Program-made: the position numbers and the translations under genes
The notes under the pieces: generated by a model
Told to the model about the DNA's origin: nothing
Seen by the model: only the letters and a program-made list of their open reading frames with translations
Databases searched by the model: none
Origin: Halostreptopolyspora alba
GTDB taxonomy: Bacteria > Actinomycetota > Actinomycetes > Streptosporangiales > Streptosporangiaceae
Assembly (NCBI GenBank): GCA_003725585.1
Contig: RJMB01000001.1
Span: 372,001 to 436,000, forward strand
Direction: 5' to 3'
DNA: 64,000 nt
Shown here: positions 44,096 to 53,309 of the stretch, in pieces
Position numbering within the stretch: position 1 is the stretch's first letter
How the letters are laid out: every line of letters begins with the position of its first letter

Positions 44096-44439
44096 GACCC
44101 GGCGCCGCCGGTGGCATCCCGCGGCCATACCAGGTCATGCCCAGCGTCGTAACCGTTTCGTGATTTAGAAAAATCAATTCGTGATCCAGGCGGCGACACC
44201 CTTGCGCGTGCCGTCGCGGACGACTTTGCTGGATATCCAGTGCGCACCCGGACTTCGCGCCGCTCGGTGGATCACGAAGTCACGTTACGAGGGGGATGGA
44301 GCACGCCGCGGCGCCCCGGTGGCGTGCTGGGGACGTGCCGACGGGCCAGGCCGCCGGCACCGGGTGGGTAGTTGGAGCGCCGATTGGACGACCCGAACCA
44401 TCCACGGCCAGACAAGCGCTGTCATACGCGGGAGTGCCC
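44096..44439. promoter_or_regulatory. Upstream region of coxSLMG with repeated TTCGTGATYYA
   Basis: TTCGTGATTTAG (44157-44168) and TTCGTGATCCAG (44178-44189) are direct repeats 21 bp apart (two helical turns). TGGATCACGAA (44268-44278) is the exact inverse of the second copy. They lie in an AT-rich island (GATTTAGAAAAATCAATTC) where a promoter is likely. No gene is seen in this 344-bp gap. The regulator is unknown. Confidence 0.55.
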
Positions 44440-44988
44440 ATGAGCCGGATCAACCTAACGGTCGACGGAGTCCGTTACGACGATGACGTCGACCCCCGCA
44501 CCCTTCTCGTTCACCACCTACGCGAACGTCTCGGCAAGGTCGGCACGGTGGTGGGGTGCGACACCACCAACTGTGGCGCCTGTACCGTCCTCATGGACGG
44601 CCAGGGCGTCAAGAGCTGTACCGTCCTGGCCGCGCAGGCAGACGGCCGCACGATCGACACGATCGAGGGCCTGGCCGGTGAGGACGGCACCCTGCACCCG
44701 GTGCAGCAGGCGTTCCACGAGCGCCACGCGCTGCAGTGCGGCTACTGCACACCGGGGATGATCATGGCCGCGGTCGACCTGCTGTCGGAGAACCCCGACC
44801 CCACCGAGGACGAGGTCCGGGAGGGGCTCGAAGGCAACCTGTGCCGGTGCACCGGCTACCAGAACATCGTCGGGGCGGTGCGCGACGCGGCGGCGACCAT
44901 GCGGGCCGAGGTACCCGCACCGCGCGAGTCCACGACCGAGACGGTGGAGGGCACCGCTCCCACCACGACCGGGGAGGTGGCGCGATGA
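44440..44988 (+). CDS. coxS: Molybdenum hydroxylase small (2Fe-2S) subunit, CoxS-like
   Basis: 182 aa. It has two [2Fe-2S] sites: [15 protein letters not shown] ... C (plant-ferredoxin type, ~39-60) and [16 protein letters not shown] ... CRCTGYQNI (alpha-helical type, ~98-138), eight Cys in all. The C-terminal ~30 residues are a low-complexity Thr/Glu tail. It relays electrons from the Mo site to FAD. ATG 44440 ([10 protein letters not shown]) is the family start. Its TGA overlaps the ATG of coxL. Confidence 0.94.
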   Translation: MSRINLTVDGVRYDDDVDPRTLLVHHLRERLGKVGTVVGCDTTNCGACTVLMDGQGVKSCTVLAAQADGRTIDTIEGLAGEDGTLHPVQQAFHERHALQCGYCTPGMIMAAVDLLSENPDPTEDEVREGLEGNLCRCTGYQNIVGAVRDAAATMRAEVPAPRESTTETVEGTAPTTTGEVAR

Positions 44989-47375
44989 CCGCCACCGAAG
45001 CGGGGCCGGGAACGAGCGTGGGGGCCGCGCTCGGCCGCAAGGAGGACGCCCGGCTGATCACCGGTCGCACCATGTGGACCGACAACGTGACGCTGCCAGG
45101 GATGCTGCACCTGGCGATCCTGCGCAGCCCGATGGCGCACGCCCGTATCACGCACCTCGATGTCACGCCCGCGCTCGAGTCTCCCGGTGTGATCACCGCG
45201 TTCAGCGGGCGCGAGGTCGCCGATGTCCAGGGCAGCCTGCCGTGCGCGTGGCCCGTCACCGAGGACACCGTGGTCCCCGACTACCCGCCGATCGCCGTGG
45301 ACGAGGTGCGGCACACCGGTGAACCGGTGGCGGTGGTCGCCGCGCGCGACAAGGCGAGCGCCGAGGACGCCCTGGAGCTGATCGAGGTCGACTACGAGCC
45401 GCTGCCCGTGGTGCTCGACATGGAGGCCGCGCTCGCCGACGACGCGCCGCTGGTCCACCGGGACCAGGGCAGCAACAGGTGCTACACGTGGACGTTCGAC
45501 TCCGCCGAGGCCGGTACCGGCGGCGACGTCACCCGGGCGGAGTCCGACGCCGAGGTCGTCGTTACGCGGCGTTTCTCGCAACAGCGGCTCATCCCCGCCT
45601 TCATGGAGCCACGCAGCATCGTGGTCGACCCCACCGGGGACCAGATCACCATGTGGTCGGCCACCCAGGTCCCGCACATCCTGCGTCTGATGCTCGCCAT
45701 GGTCACCGGCACCCCCGAGCACAAGGTGCGGGTCGTGGCGCCCGACGTCGGCGGCGGGTTCGGCGGCAAGCTGCAGGTGACCCCGGAGGAGTTCATCGCG
45801 TTCGTCGCGGCGAACCGGATCGGTCGGCCGGTGAAGTTCACCGAGAGCCGGTCCGAGACGATGATGTCCGGACACCACGGACGCGACCAGATCCAGGACG
45901 TCACGATCAGCGCCCGCCGGGACGGCAGCGTGACCGGCCTGTCGGTGAGACTGCTCGCGAACATGGGTGCCTACCTGGGCCTCGTCACCCCCGGTGTGCC
46001 GGTGCTCGGCGCGTTCATGTACAACGCGATCTACAAGTTCCCCGCGTACCGGTTCGAGTGCACGGGCGTGTTCACCAACACCACCAAGACCGACGCTTAT
46101 CGGGGCGCCGGCCGGCCCGAAGCGACGTTCGCCATCGAGCGCGCCATGGACGAGCTCGCCGCGGAGCTGGGAATGGACCCGCTCGAGCTGCGCCGCCGCA
46201 ACTGGATCAACCACGACGAGTTCCCGTTCACCACGGTCTCGACGCTGACCTACGACTCCGGGAACTACGAGGCGGCCACCGAGCGCGCCAAGGAACTGTT
46301 CGGCTACGACGAGCTGCGCCGCGAGCAGGAACGGCGCAGGGCAGCGGGCGACACCGTCCAGCTGGGGATCGGCGTGTCCACCTTCACCGAGATGTGCGGG
46401 CTGGCCCCGTCGCGGGTGCTGGGGTCGCTCAACTACGGGGCCGGCGGCTGGGAGACCGCGAGTGTGCGTGTGCTGCCCACCGGGAAGGTCGAGGTCGTCA
46501 CCGGCACCTCCCCGCACGGCCAGGGGCACGAGACCGCGTGGAGCCAGATCGCCGCCGACCAGCTCGGTGTGCCGTTCGAGGACATCGAGGTGCTGCACGG
46601 CGACACCCGCAGCTCCCACAAGGGGCTGGACACCTACGGCTCGCGGTCGTTGGCGGTGGGGGGCGCCGCTCTGGTGCACGCCTGCGAGAAGGTTGTCGAC
46701 AAGGCGCGCCCGGTCGCGGCCCACCTGCTCGAGTGTGACCCCGCCGACCTGGAGTTCACCGACGGCGCGTTCCGGGTGCGGGGCAGCCCCGAGTCCGCCA
46801 AGACGATCGCCGACTGCTCTCTGGCGGTGTTCAACGCCCACGACCTGCCCGAGGGTATGGAGCCGAGCCTGGACTCCGATGCCACCTACGACCCGGCCAA
46901 CTTCTCGTTCCCGCACGGCAGCCACCTGTGCGCCACCGAGGTGGACACCGAGACCGGTCGGGTGCGGATCCGGTCCTACGTCGCGGTGGACGACGTCGGC
47001 CGGGTGGTCAACCCGACCATCGTCGAGGGCCAGGTCCACGGCGGAATCGCGCAGGGCATCGCCCAGGCGCTCTACGAGGAGGCGAGCTACGACGACGACG
47101 GCAACCTGCTCGCCGGCACGTTCGTCGACTACCTCGTTCCCAGCGCCACCGACCTGCCCACCATCACCACCGACCGGACCGAGACCCCGGCGCCGGATCA
47201 TCCGCTCGGCGCGAAGGGGGTGGGGGAGGCCGGCACCATCGCGTCGACCCCCGCCGTGGTCAACGCGGTCGTCGACGCGCTGCGGCCCTCAGGGGTCACC
47301 GACGTCCCGATGCCGTGTACGCCGGAACGCGTCTGGCGGGCGGCCCGATCCACCGAAGGGAGTGAGCGGTCGTGA
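44985..47375 (+). CDS. Molybdopterin large subunit, form-II CoxL-like
   Basis: 796 aa xanthine-oxidase-family large subunit: [14 protein letters not shown] (Mo site), and the active-site loop [18 protein letters not shown] is the signature of form II ('putative CODH') enzymes; true aerobic CO dehydrogenases (form I) carry AYXCSFR with a Cu-binding Cys. The C-terminal [10 protein letters not shown] holds the catalytic Glu. It therefore probably hydroxylates an N-heterocycle, aldehyde or purine-like substrate rather than CO. ATG 44985 overlaps coxS, and the end overlaps coxM by 4 nt. Confidence 0.92.
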   Translation: MTATEAGPGTSVGAALGRKEDARLITGRTMWTDNVTLPGMLHLAILRSPMAHARITHLDVTPALESPGVITAFSGREVADVQGSLPCAWPVTEDTVVPDYPPIAVDEVRHTGEPVAVVAARDKASAEDALELIEVDYEPLPVVLDMEAALADDAPLVHRDQGSNRCYTWTFDSAEAGTGGDVTRAESDAEVVVTRRFSQQRLIPAFMEPRSIVVDPTGDQITMWSATQVPHILRLMLAMVTGTPEHKVRVVAPDVGGGFGGKLQVTPEEFIAFVAANRIGRPVKFTESRSETMMSGHHGRDQIQDVTISARRDGSVTGLSVRLLANMGAYLGLVTPGVPVLGAFMYNAIYKFPAYRFECTGVFTNTTKTDAYRGAGRPEATFAIERAMDELAAELGMDPLELRRRNWINHDEFPFTTVSTLTYDSGNYEAATERAKELFGYDELRREQERRRAAGDTVQLGIGVSTFTEMCGLAPSRVLGSLNYGAGGWETASVRVLPTGKVEVVTGTSPHGQGHETAWSQIAADQLGVPFEDIEVLHGDTRSSHKGLDTYGSRSLAVGGAALVHACEKVVDKARPVAAHLLECDPADLEFTDGAFRVRGSPESAKTIADCSLAVFNAHDLPEGMEPSLDSDATYDPANFSFPHGSHLCATEVDTETGRVRIRSYVAVDDVGRVVNPTIVEGQVHGGIAQGIAQALYEEASYDDDGNLLAGTFVDYLVPSATDLPTITTDRTETPAPDHPLGAKGVGEAGTIASTPAVVNAVVDALRPSGVTDVPMPCTPERVWRAARSTEGSERS

Positions 47376-48226
47376 TCCCGGCCCAGTTCGAGTACAGCCG
47401 GCCCGCCGGGGTACAGGAGGCCGTACGGGCTCTCGCCGAGGGCGGCGAGGACGCCAAGGTGCTCGCCGGCGGGCAGAGCCTGATCCCGATGCTGCGCATG
47501 CGGTTGGCCGTGCCGTCCCTGGTCGTGGACCTGGGCGGGGTCGTGGAGATGCGCGGCGTGCGTGACGACGGCGACGCCCTGGTCATCGGTGCGATGACCA
47601 CCCATGACCAGGTGCTGCGCGACCCGCTGGTGCACGAGCACGCGCCGCTGGTGGTGCAGGCGACCTCGACCGTGGCCGACCGCCAGGTGCGGCACATGGG
47701 AACGTTCGGCGGGTCGCTCGCGCACGCCGACGCGGCCGGGGACCTGCCGAGTGTCGCGGTCGCCCTCGACGCCACCTTCGACATCGAGGGGCCCGGTGGC
47801 CGGCGTACCGTCCCCGCCGGCGAGTTCTTCGTCGACTACCTGACCAGCGCGGTCTCGCCCGACGAGGTACTGGTCTCGGTGCGGGTGCCCAAGCTCACCG
47901 GATGGGGCACCCACTACGAGAAGTTCAACCGGGTGGCACAGGCGTGGGCGCTGGTCGGGGTGGCCGCGGCCGTCCGACGGTCCGGTCAGACGATCGAGGA
48001 CGCCCGGGTGGCACTGACCAGCATGGGTCCCACCCCCGTGCGGGCCCGGGGGGTCGAGGAGGCGCTCATCGGCGCGCCCGCGACAGCCGAGGTGGTCAAC
48101 GCGGCCGCTGATCGGGCCGGTGAGGGTACCGAGCCGAGCAGCGACGTGTCGGCCTCGGGGGAGTACCGCCTCCACCTGGCCAGGGTGCTCACCGGTCGGG
48201 CCGTGGCCGCGGCGGGGGGCCTCTGA
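47372..48226 (+). CDS. coxM: FAD-binding medium subunit, CoxM-like
   Basis: 284 aa from a GTG start. FAD motifs AGGQSLIPMLRMRLA (~32-46) and TFGGSLAHADAAGDLP (~111-126), followed by the CO_deh_flav_C domain (~175-280). It accepts electrons from CoxS and passes them to an external acceptor. It overlaps coxL by 4 nt and is followed by coxG after 30 bp. Confidence 0.94.
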   Translation: MIPAQFEYSRPAGVQEAVRALAEGGEDAKVLAGGQSLIPMLRMRLAVPSLVVDLGGVVEMRGVRDDGDALVIGAMTTHDQVLRDPLVHEHAPLVVQATSTVADRQVRHMGTFGGSLAHADAAGDLPSVAVALDATFDIEGPGGRRTVPAGEFFVDYLTSAVSPDEVLVSVRVPKLTGWGTHYEKFNRVAQAWALVGVAAAVRRSGQTIEDARVALTSMGPTPVRARGVEEALIGAPATAEVVNAAADRAGEGTEPSSDVSASGEYRLHLARVLTGRAVAAAGGL

Positions 48227-48256
48227 CAGTGGCGGACGACGAAAGGAGCAGCTGCC

Positions 48257-48997
48257 GTGCGGCTTGACCACGACTTCACCGTGCCGGCGTCCGTCTCCGA
48301 GGCATGGAATGTGCTGCTGGACGTGCCGCGGATCGCTCCCTGCATGCCGGGCGCGACACTGACCGAGTTCGACGGCGAGACGTTCACGGGCACGGTGAAG
48401 GTCAAGCTCGGCCCGGTCTCGCTCACCTACCGCGGGTCGGGCCGCTTCGTCGAGATCGACGAGGAGGCCCGCCGGGTCGTGATCGAGGCGTCGGGCAAGG
48501 AGAGCCGCGGCTCGGGCACGGCGCGGGCCACCGTGACCGCCACGCTGGTGGCCGAGGAGGAGTCGAGCACCCGGGTCGATGTCGGGACCGACCTCACCAT
48601 CACGGGCAGGCCGGCCCAGTTCGGTCGGGGGATGCTCTCCGATGTGGGAGCCCGGCTGATCGGCCAGTTCGCCGACTGCCTCGCGCGAAAGCTGGCGGGG
48701 GAGGGCGACACCACCGGTGGTGAGAGCAGCGGTGCCGCCGGCTCCGGTGAGGCGGCGGGTGAGGCGGCGGGCGGTGCCGAGGCGACGCCCGCCGGTTCCG
48801 CCGAGCCCACCGGTTCCGGACAGCCCGCCCGCTCCGGGGAGCACGAGGCCGGGCGTGATGTGCGGCCCATCGACCTCTTCGAGGTCACCGGCGTTCGGGA
48901 GAAGGCACGCAGGTTCGCCCCGTACGCTCTCGCCTCCGCGGCCGCCGGAGCCGTCCTCTTCGCGATCAGGCGCAGGCGCAGGCGCCGGAACCGGTAG
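48257..48997 (+). CDS. coxG: CoxG-like SRPBCC protein with C-terminal membrane anchor
   Basis: 246 aa from a GTG start. Residues 1-150 are a CoxG/SRPBCC lipid-binding-type domain (VPRIAPCMPGATLTEFDG, GRPAQFGRGM). A Gly/Ala/Glu/Ser-rich linker (~150-205) leads to YALASAAAGAVLFAI (~225-239), a single membrane span followed by an RRRRRRNR tail. CoxG recruits the CoxSLM enzyme to the cytoplasmic membrane; a built-in anchor fits this role (family knowledge plus inference). AAAGGAGC precedes the GTG. Confidence 0.9.
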   Translation: MRLDHDFTVPASVSEAWNVLLDVPRIAPCMPGATLTEFDGETFTGTVKVKLGPVSLTYRGSGRFVEIDEEARRVVIEASGKESRGSGTARATVTATLVAEEESSTRVDVGTDLTITGRPAQFGRGMLSDVGARLIGQFADCLARKLAGEGDTTGGESSGAAGSGEAAGEAAGGAEATPAGSAEPTGSGQPARSGEHEAGRDVRPIDLFEVTGVREKARRFAPYALASAAAGAVLFAIRRRRRRRNR

Positions 48998-49021
48998 GCG
49001 CCGCCCACAACGGAACAGGGA

Positions 49022-49059
49022 ACGTCGGTGGGTCCGTGCGCGCCCGGACCCACCGACGT
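49022..49059 (+). terminator. Terminator of the cox operon
   Basis: ACGTCGGTGGGTCCG (49022-49036), 8-nt loop, CGGACCCACCGACGT (49045-49059): a perfect 15-bp stem, 25 bp after the coxG stop. Confidence 0.8.
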
Positions 49060-49213
49060 GGTACCGGGGTGGTGCTCCGCGTTTCGGCGAACCTTAACCG
49101 TGCGTGCTTGAACCAATGCTTTTCGTGTTTTCCTCGGTGGGGTAGATCGTCGGCGGGCGGCCGGCCACGGTGCCGGTCACCCGCGTACCACCCCCGAGTG
49201 AAAGGCGCGACTC

Positions 49214-50740
49214 GTGACTCAGGTAGCCGACGAGGCCGGCATCAAGATCACCCCGGACGACCACAACTACCCGGTCCTCAAGCGCGGCTTCAACCCGCGC
49301 TGGGAAGCCGCCCCCGACTACATCCGGCTCGTGAGCGGCCGTGAGGAGACCAGGAAGGCGCTGGAGCTCGCGCTCGCCGAGCGTTCCGAACCGAAGCGTT
49401 CCCGCATCACGGTCCGCTCCGGCGGCCACTGCTACGAGAACTTCGTCAGCTCGCCGGACGTGCGCGTGATCATCGACGTCGGGCTGATGAACCGGATCTT
49501 CTACGACCGGGAAATGGGGGCCGTCTGCGTCGAGGCCGGCGCCAGCAACTGGGACATCCAGGAGAAGCTGATGAAGAAGCTGGGGCTGATGCTGCCCGGC
49601 GGCTCGTGCCCCACGGTCGGGGTCGGCGGACACATCCCCGGTGGCGGATTCGGGCTGTTCTCCCGGCAGTTCGGCCTCACGGTCGACTACCTTCACGCGG
49701 TCGAGGTCGCCGTGGTCACCGAGAAGCGCGAGGTTCGGCTGGTGACCGCCAGAGCCGACGACGACGTCGAAGAGCGTCACGAGCTGTGGTGGGCCCACAC
49801 GGGTGGCGGTGGCGGCAACTTCGGTGTGGTCACCCGCTTCTGGTTCCGGGGGCTGCCCTGGGCACCCTCGGATATCGTCCGCGCCGAGGCGGGATGGGCC
49901 TGGGACCGCATGACGAAGAAGGACTTCCAACGACTCGTCAGCCGATTCGGTCACTTCTTCGCCGAGCATCAGGGGCAATCCGGCGACACCTACGGCGACC
50001 TGTTCGGGATTCTGCTGTTGACCCCCAGCAACAAGAAGCAGATCGGGCTCACGGCCCAGGTCGACGCGGCCGTCCCGAACGCGGAGAACCTGGTCAAGGA
50101 GTTCGTGCGGGAGATGGACTCCGCGGTCACCCCCGACATCGAGCACCGCACCGAGGCCCACGGTGAGCACCCGGTCATCACCGGTTCCCACGAGCCCGTG
50201 CGTGTCCCCTGGTCGAAGCTGCAGCAGGTTCCGGTACTCACCAACGACCTGTCCGGTAAGTACAAGTCGGCCTACATGCGCGAACCGTTCCCGGACGAGC
50301 AGGTCGAGGCCCTGTGGGACGGGCTGACCGCCCACCCCGGCGTGGATCGCGACGGGGTCGTGCAGGTGGACGCCTACGGTTCCCGTGTCAACACCCACAC
50401 GGGGGACACCGCGGTGGCGCAACGCGACTCGATCATGAAGGTGCAACACCAGGTCTACTGGCCACGAAACAAGTCCGGCGAGGACGAACTGCGGTGGATC
50501 CGCAAGCTCTACTACGCGATGTACCGTTCGAAGGGCGGGGTGCCAATCCACGACGCGGTCACCGACGGCTGCTACATCAACTACCCCGACGTCGACCTCA
50601 ACGACCACACCTGGAACACCTCCGGTGTGTCGTGGGCCGAGCTGTACTACCACGACGACTATCCGCGGCTGCGCGAGGTCAAGAAGATGTGGGACCCGCA
50701 CAACGTGTTCCACCACGAGCAGTCCATCGAGCCGACCTGA
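49214..50740 (+). CDS. FAD-linked oxidoreductase of the berberine-bridge (BBE) type
   Basis: 508 aa from a GTG start. A PCMH-type FAD domain (~40-220) contains RSGGHCYENF, whose His is the usual covalent FAD site, and GSCPTVGVGGHIPGGGFG, where the Cys could make the second covalent bond of bicovalent BBE enzymes. The C-terminal BBE module (DGCYINYPDVDLND, WDPHNVFHHEQS) is intact. There is no signal peptide, so it is probably cytoplasmic. Members oxidise sugars or aromatic natural products with O2; the substrate is unknown. It is monocistronic, bracketed by two terminators. Confidence 0.9.
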   Translation: MTQVADEAGIKITPDDHNYPVLKRGFNPRWEAAPDYIRLVSGREETRKALELALAERSEPKRSRITVRSGGHCYENFVSSPDVRVIIDVGLMNRIFYDREMGAVCVEAGASNWDIQEKLMKKLGLMLPGGSCPTVGVGGHIPGGGFGLFSRQFGLTVDYLHAVEVAVVTEKREVRLVTARADDDVEERHELWWAHTGGGGGNFGVVTRFWFRGLPWAPSDIVRAEAGWAWDRMTKKDFQRLVSRFGHFFAEHQGQSGDTYGDLFGILLLTPSNKKQIGLTAQVDAAVPNAENLVKEFVREMDSAVTPDIEHRTEAHGEHPVITGSHEPVRVPWSKLQQVPVLTNDLSGKYKSAYMREPFPDEQVEALWDGLTAHPGVDRDGVVQVDAYGSRVNTHTGDTAVAQRDSIMKVQHQVYWPRNKSGEDELRWIRKLYYAMYRSKGGVPIHDAVTDGCYINYPDVDLNDHTWNTSGVSWAELYYHDDYPRLREVKKMWDPHNVFHHEQSIEPT

Positions 50741-50748
50741 CGGTGGGA

Positions 50749-50786
50749 GGCCCCTCCGCCGCCGGCGCTCCGGCAGTGGAGGGGCC
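50749..50786 (+). terminator. Hairpin after the BBE gene
   Basis: GGCCCCTCCGCCGCCGG (50749-50765), loop CGCT, CCGGCAGTGGAGGGGCC (50770-50786): a 17-bp stem with two internal mismatches, 8 bp after the stop. Confidence 0.7.
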
Positions 50787-50943
50787 GGGTTCCCGGCTGG
50801 ACGGTGCCCCGCCCTCCCGGCGCGCGCGGCCCCTGGGGCCGCCGCGGCGCGTGATCCACGCTCGGGCGGGTATCCCCCGTGGCGGGCCGACCGGCGCCGG
50901 TCGGCCCCGCCGGAGAAGCGTCGTTTCGATCCGCAGGGAGCTC

Positions 50944-52572
50944 ATGAGTAACACGTGGTGGCGCACCGCTGTCGTCTACCAGGTCTACCCGCGCAGCTTC
51001 GCCGACACCGACGGGGACGGGGTCGGCGACATCGCCGGGGTCACACGCCACATCGACCACCTCGCCGCGTTGGGGGTGGACGCGGTGTGGCTCTCACCGT
51101 TCTACCCGTCACCGCTGGCCGACGGTGGTTATGACGTCGCCGACTTCCGCGACGTCGACCCGAGGCTGGGTTCGCTCGACGACTTCGACGCGCTGGTCGC
51201 GGCCGCCCACGACCGGGGCATCCGGGTGATCGTCGACATCGTTCCCAACCACACCTCCGAGAGGCACCCGTGGTTCGCGGAGGCACTGGCCGCCGGTCCC
51301 GGATCGGCGGCGCGCGAGCGCTACATCTTCCGCGACGGCCGGGGAGAGGCCGGGGAGTTGCCGCCCAGTGGTTGGGAGTCGCGATTCGGCGGTCCGGCGT
51401 GGACCCGGGTCGAGGACGGCCAGTGGTACCTGCACCTGTTCGCGCCCGAGCAGCCCGACCTGAACTGGGAGCACCCCGAGGTGCGGGCGGAGTTCACCGA
51501 CATCCTGCGGTTCTGGAGCCGCCGGGGTGTCGACGGGTTCCGCGTCGACGTCGCCCACGGCCTGATGAAGGACCTCTCCGAGCCGCTGCGCGAGGTGGTT
51601 CCCACCCCGGGGGGTGACGACTTCGACGAGATCGCGGCCAACCCTGACCACCCGTTCTGGGACCGTCCCGAGACCCACGAGATCTTTCGCGAGTGGCGCG
51701 CGGTGTTCGAGGAGTTCGACCCGCCACGGATGGCGGTGGCCGAGGCGTGGCTTCCCGGAGATCGCCTGGTGGGCTACCTGCGCCCCGACGAGCTGCAGAC
51801 CGGGTTCAACCTGGAGTTCCTCAGCTGCGCGTGGGACGCCGACGCCTACCGGAGGGTGATCGACGCGAGCATCTCCGGTGCCGCGTCCGTGGGGACCGTG
51901 GCCACCTGGGTCATCTCCAACCACGACGTCGTACGGCCCGCCTCGGCGTTGGGTCTGCCGTCCGGCACCGACACCAACGCCTGGCTGCTGAGCGGGGGCA
52001 CCCGGCCGCGCGCCGACACCGAGTTGGGGGTGCGGCGGGCGCGCGCGGCGGCGCTGCTGGAGCTCGCCCTACCCGGGTCCACCTACATCTACCAGGGGGA
52101 GGAGTTGGGGCTGCCCGAGGTCGCCGACCTCGCGCCCGAGACGCTGCGTGACCCCGCGTGGCAGCGCAGCGGGGGCGCCACCAAGGGGCGCGACGGCTGC
52201 CGCGTTCCCATTCCGTGGGAGCGTGAGGGGCCGTCCTTCGGGTTCAGCGACGTGGCTGGCTGGCTGCCCCAGCCCGCCGACTGGGGCGAGCTGTCCGTGC
52301 GGGCCCAGACCGGCGACCCGGACTCGACGCTGGAGCTGTACCGGCGGGCGATCCGCGCGCGTCGCGCGTTCGCCGCCGACGAGTCCTTCGCCTGGGACCC
52401 CGCTCTCGACAAGGGCGACGTCCTGGCGTTCCGACGCGGCGCCGACTGGCTGGTGCTGGTGAACACGGGGTCGGCGCCCGTGCCGCTGCCCGAGGGCGAG
52501 GTCGTGTTGGCCAGCACGGCTCTGGAGGGGGCGGTGCTGCCCGGGAACGCCGCCGTGTGGCTACGGCGGTGA
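50944..52572 (+). CDS. GH13 alpha-glucosidase
   Basis: 542 aa. A (beta/alpha)8 alpha-amylase-family barrel starting WWRTAVVYQVYPRSFADTDG. Conserved regions: DIVPNHTSERHPWF (region I), GFRVDVAHGL (nucleophile Asp ~200), VAEAWLP (acid/base Glu ~267) and SNHDVVRP (Asp ~328). The DGDGVGDIAGV loop marks the oligo-1,6-/alpha-glucosidase group. It is cytoplasmic (no signal) and would hydrolyse short alpha-glucosides such as maltose or isomaltose. ATG 50944 has AGGGAGCTC upstream. It is not in an operon with sugar transport genes here. Confidence 0.93.
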   Translation: MSNTWWRTAVVYQVYPRSFADTDGDGVGDIAGVTRHIDHLAALGVDAVWLSPFYPSPLADGGYDVADFRDVDPRLGSLDDFDALVAAAHDRGIRVIVDIVPNHTSERHPWFAEALAAGPGSAARERYIFRDGRGEAGELPPSGWESRFGGPAWTRVEDGQWYLHLFAPEQPDLNWEHPEVRAEFTDILRFWSRRGVDGFRVDVAHGLMKDLSEPLREVVPTPGGDDFDEIAANPDHPFWDRPETHEIFREWRAVFEEFDPPRMAVAEAWLPGDRLVGYLRPDELQTGFNLEFLSCAWDADAYRRVIDASISGAASVGTVATWVISNHDVVRPASALGLPSGTDTNAWLLSGGTRPRADTELGVRRARAAALLELALPGSTYIYQGEELGLPEVADLAPETLRDPAWQRSGGATKGRDGCRVPIPWEREGPSFGFSDVAGWLPQPADWGELSVRAQTGDPDSTLELYRRAIRARRAFAADESFAWDPALDKGDVLAFRRGADWLVLVNTGSAPVPLPEGEVVLASTALEGAVLPGNAAVWLRR

Positions 52573-52588
52573 CCGGGCCGGTGGAGCG

Positions 52589-52972
52589 CTATCCGCTGGC
52601 GATCTGGATGAGGTTGCCGCACGTGTCGTCGAGGACCGCGGTCGTGACGCCGGGCATCTCCACGGGGTCCTGGGTGAAGCGTACCCCCAGCCCGCGTAGC
52701 CGCTCGAACTCGGCGTGGACGTCGTCGACGGCGAACGAGGTGTAGGGGATGCCGTCCTCGCGGAGGGCGTTCTTGAACGGTCCCACAGCGGGGTGGCCGT
52801 CGGGTTCGAGGACCAGCTCGGGCCCGTCGGGCGCCTCGGGGGAGACCACGGTCAGCCACCGGGCCTCGCCCAGTGGGATCTCGTTCGCCTTCACGAACCC
52901 GAGGATGTCGGTGTAGAAGGCGAGCGCCTTGTCCTGGTCGTCGACGAATACGTTGGCGAGGGTGATGCGCAT
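52589..52972 (-). CDS. VOC (glyoxalase-like) family protein
   Basis: 127 aa, paired beta-alpha-beta-beta-beta modules: RITLANVFVDDQDKALAFYTDILGF (as NVFVDDQDKALAFYTDILGF), LVLEPDG, YTSFAVDDVHAEFERLRGLG and CGNLIQIAS. Glu/His metal positions are partly present. Such single-domain VOC proteins act as lyases, dioxygenases or antibiotic-binding proteins; the function is open. It lies 12 bp behind an ArsR regulator gene and is presumably controlled by it. Confidence 0.88.
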   Translation of the reverse strand: MRITLANVFVDDQDKALAFYTDILGFVKANEIPLGEARWLTVVSPEAPDGPELVLEPDGHPAVGPFKNALREDGIPYTSFAVDDVHAEFERLRGLGVRFTQDPVEMPGVTTAVLDDTCGNLIQIASG

Positions 52973-52984
52973 GTCTGGGTCCGT

Positions 52985-53257
52985 TCAGTCGTGGATCGGC
53001 CAGCGCTCGACGATCGCGCGCAGGGGCGTGGTGTCGAGGACGTGGAACTTGTTACGGCCCCGCCGTTCCGTGCGCACGAGCCCCGCCACCTCCAGCACGT
53101 CGAGGTGTTGCGAGATCGCCTGACGCGACGAGGTGAGCCCGTGTCGCATGGCCAGCCGGGAGCAGATCTCGAACAGGGTCTGGCTGTCGCGCTCGGCCAA
53201 CTCGTCCAGGATCGTTCGTCTCGTCGGGTCGGCGAGTGCCTTGAACACGTCGCTCAT
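52985..53257 (-). CDS. ArsR-family winged-helix regulator
   Basis: 90 aa. It starts MSDVFKALADPTRRTILDEL and has the recognition helix LTSSRQAISQHLDVLEVAGLV and wing RTERRGRNKFH: a standard ArsR/SmtB fold without metal-site cysteines apart from one in the dimer region, so probably not a metal sensor. It forms a two-gene unit with the VOC gene, a pairing common in actinobacteria. ATG 53257 is the family start. Confidence 0.9.
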   Translation of the reverse strand: MSDVFKALADPTRRTILDELAERDSQTLFEICSRLAMRHGLTSSRQAISQHLDVLEVAGLVRTERRGRNKFHVLDTTPLRAIVERWPIHD

Positions 53258-53309
53258 ACACCGGACGTTATGCAAGCGGATTCTTGCGTGTCAATGTGGG
53301 GATGGCGCC

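Noticed and set aside
44440..48226. Calling the operon an aerobic CO dehydrogenase
   Set aside because: The CoxL active-site loop is AYRGAGR (form II), not AYXCSFR with the Cu-binding Cys.
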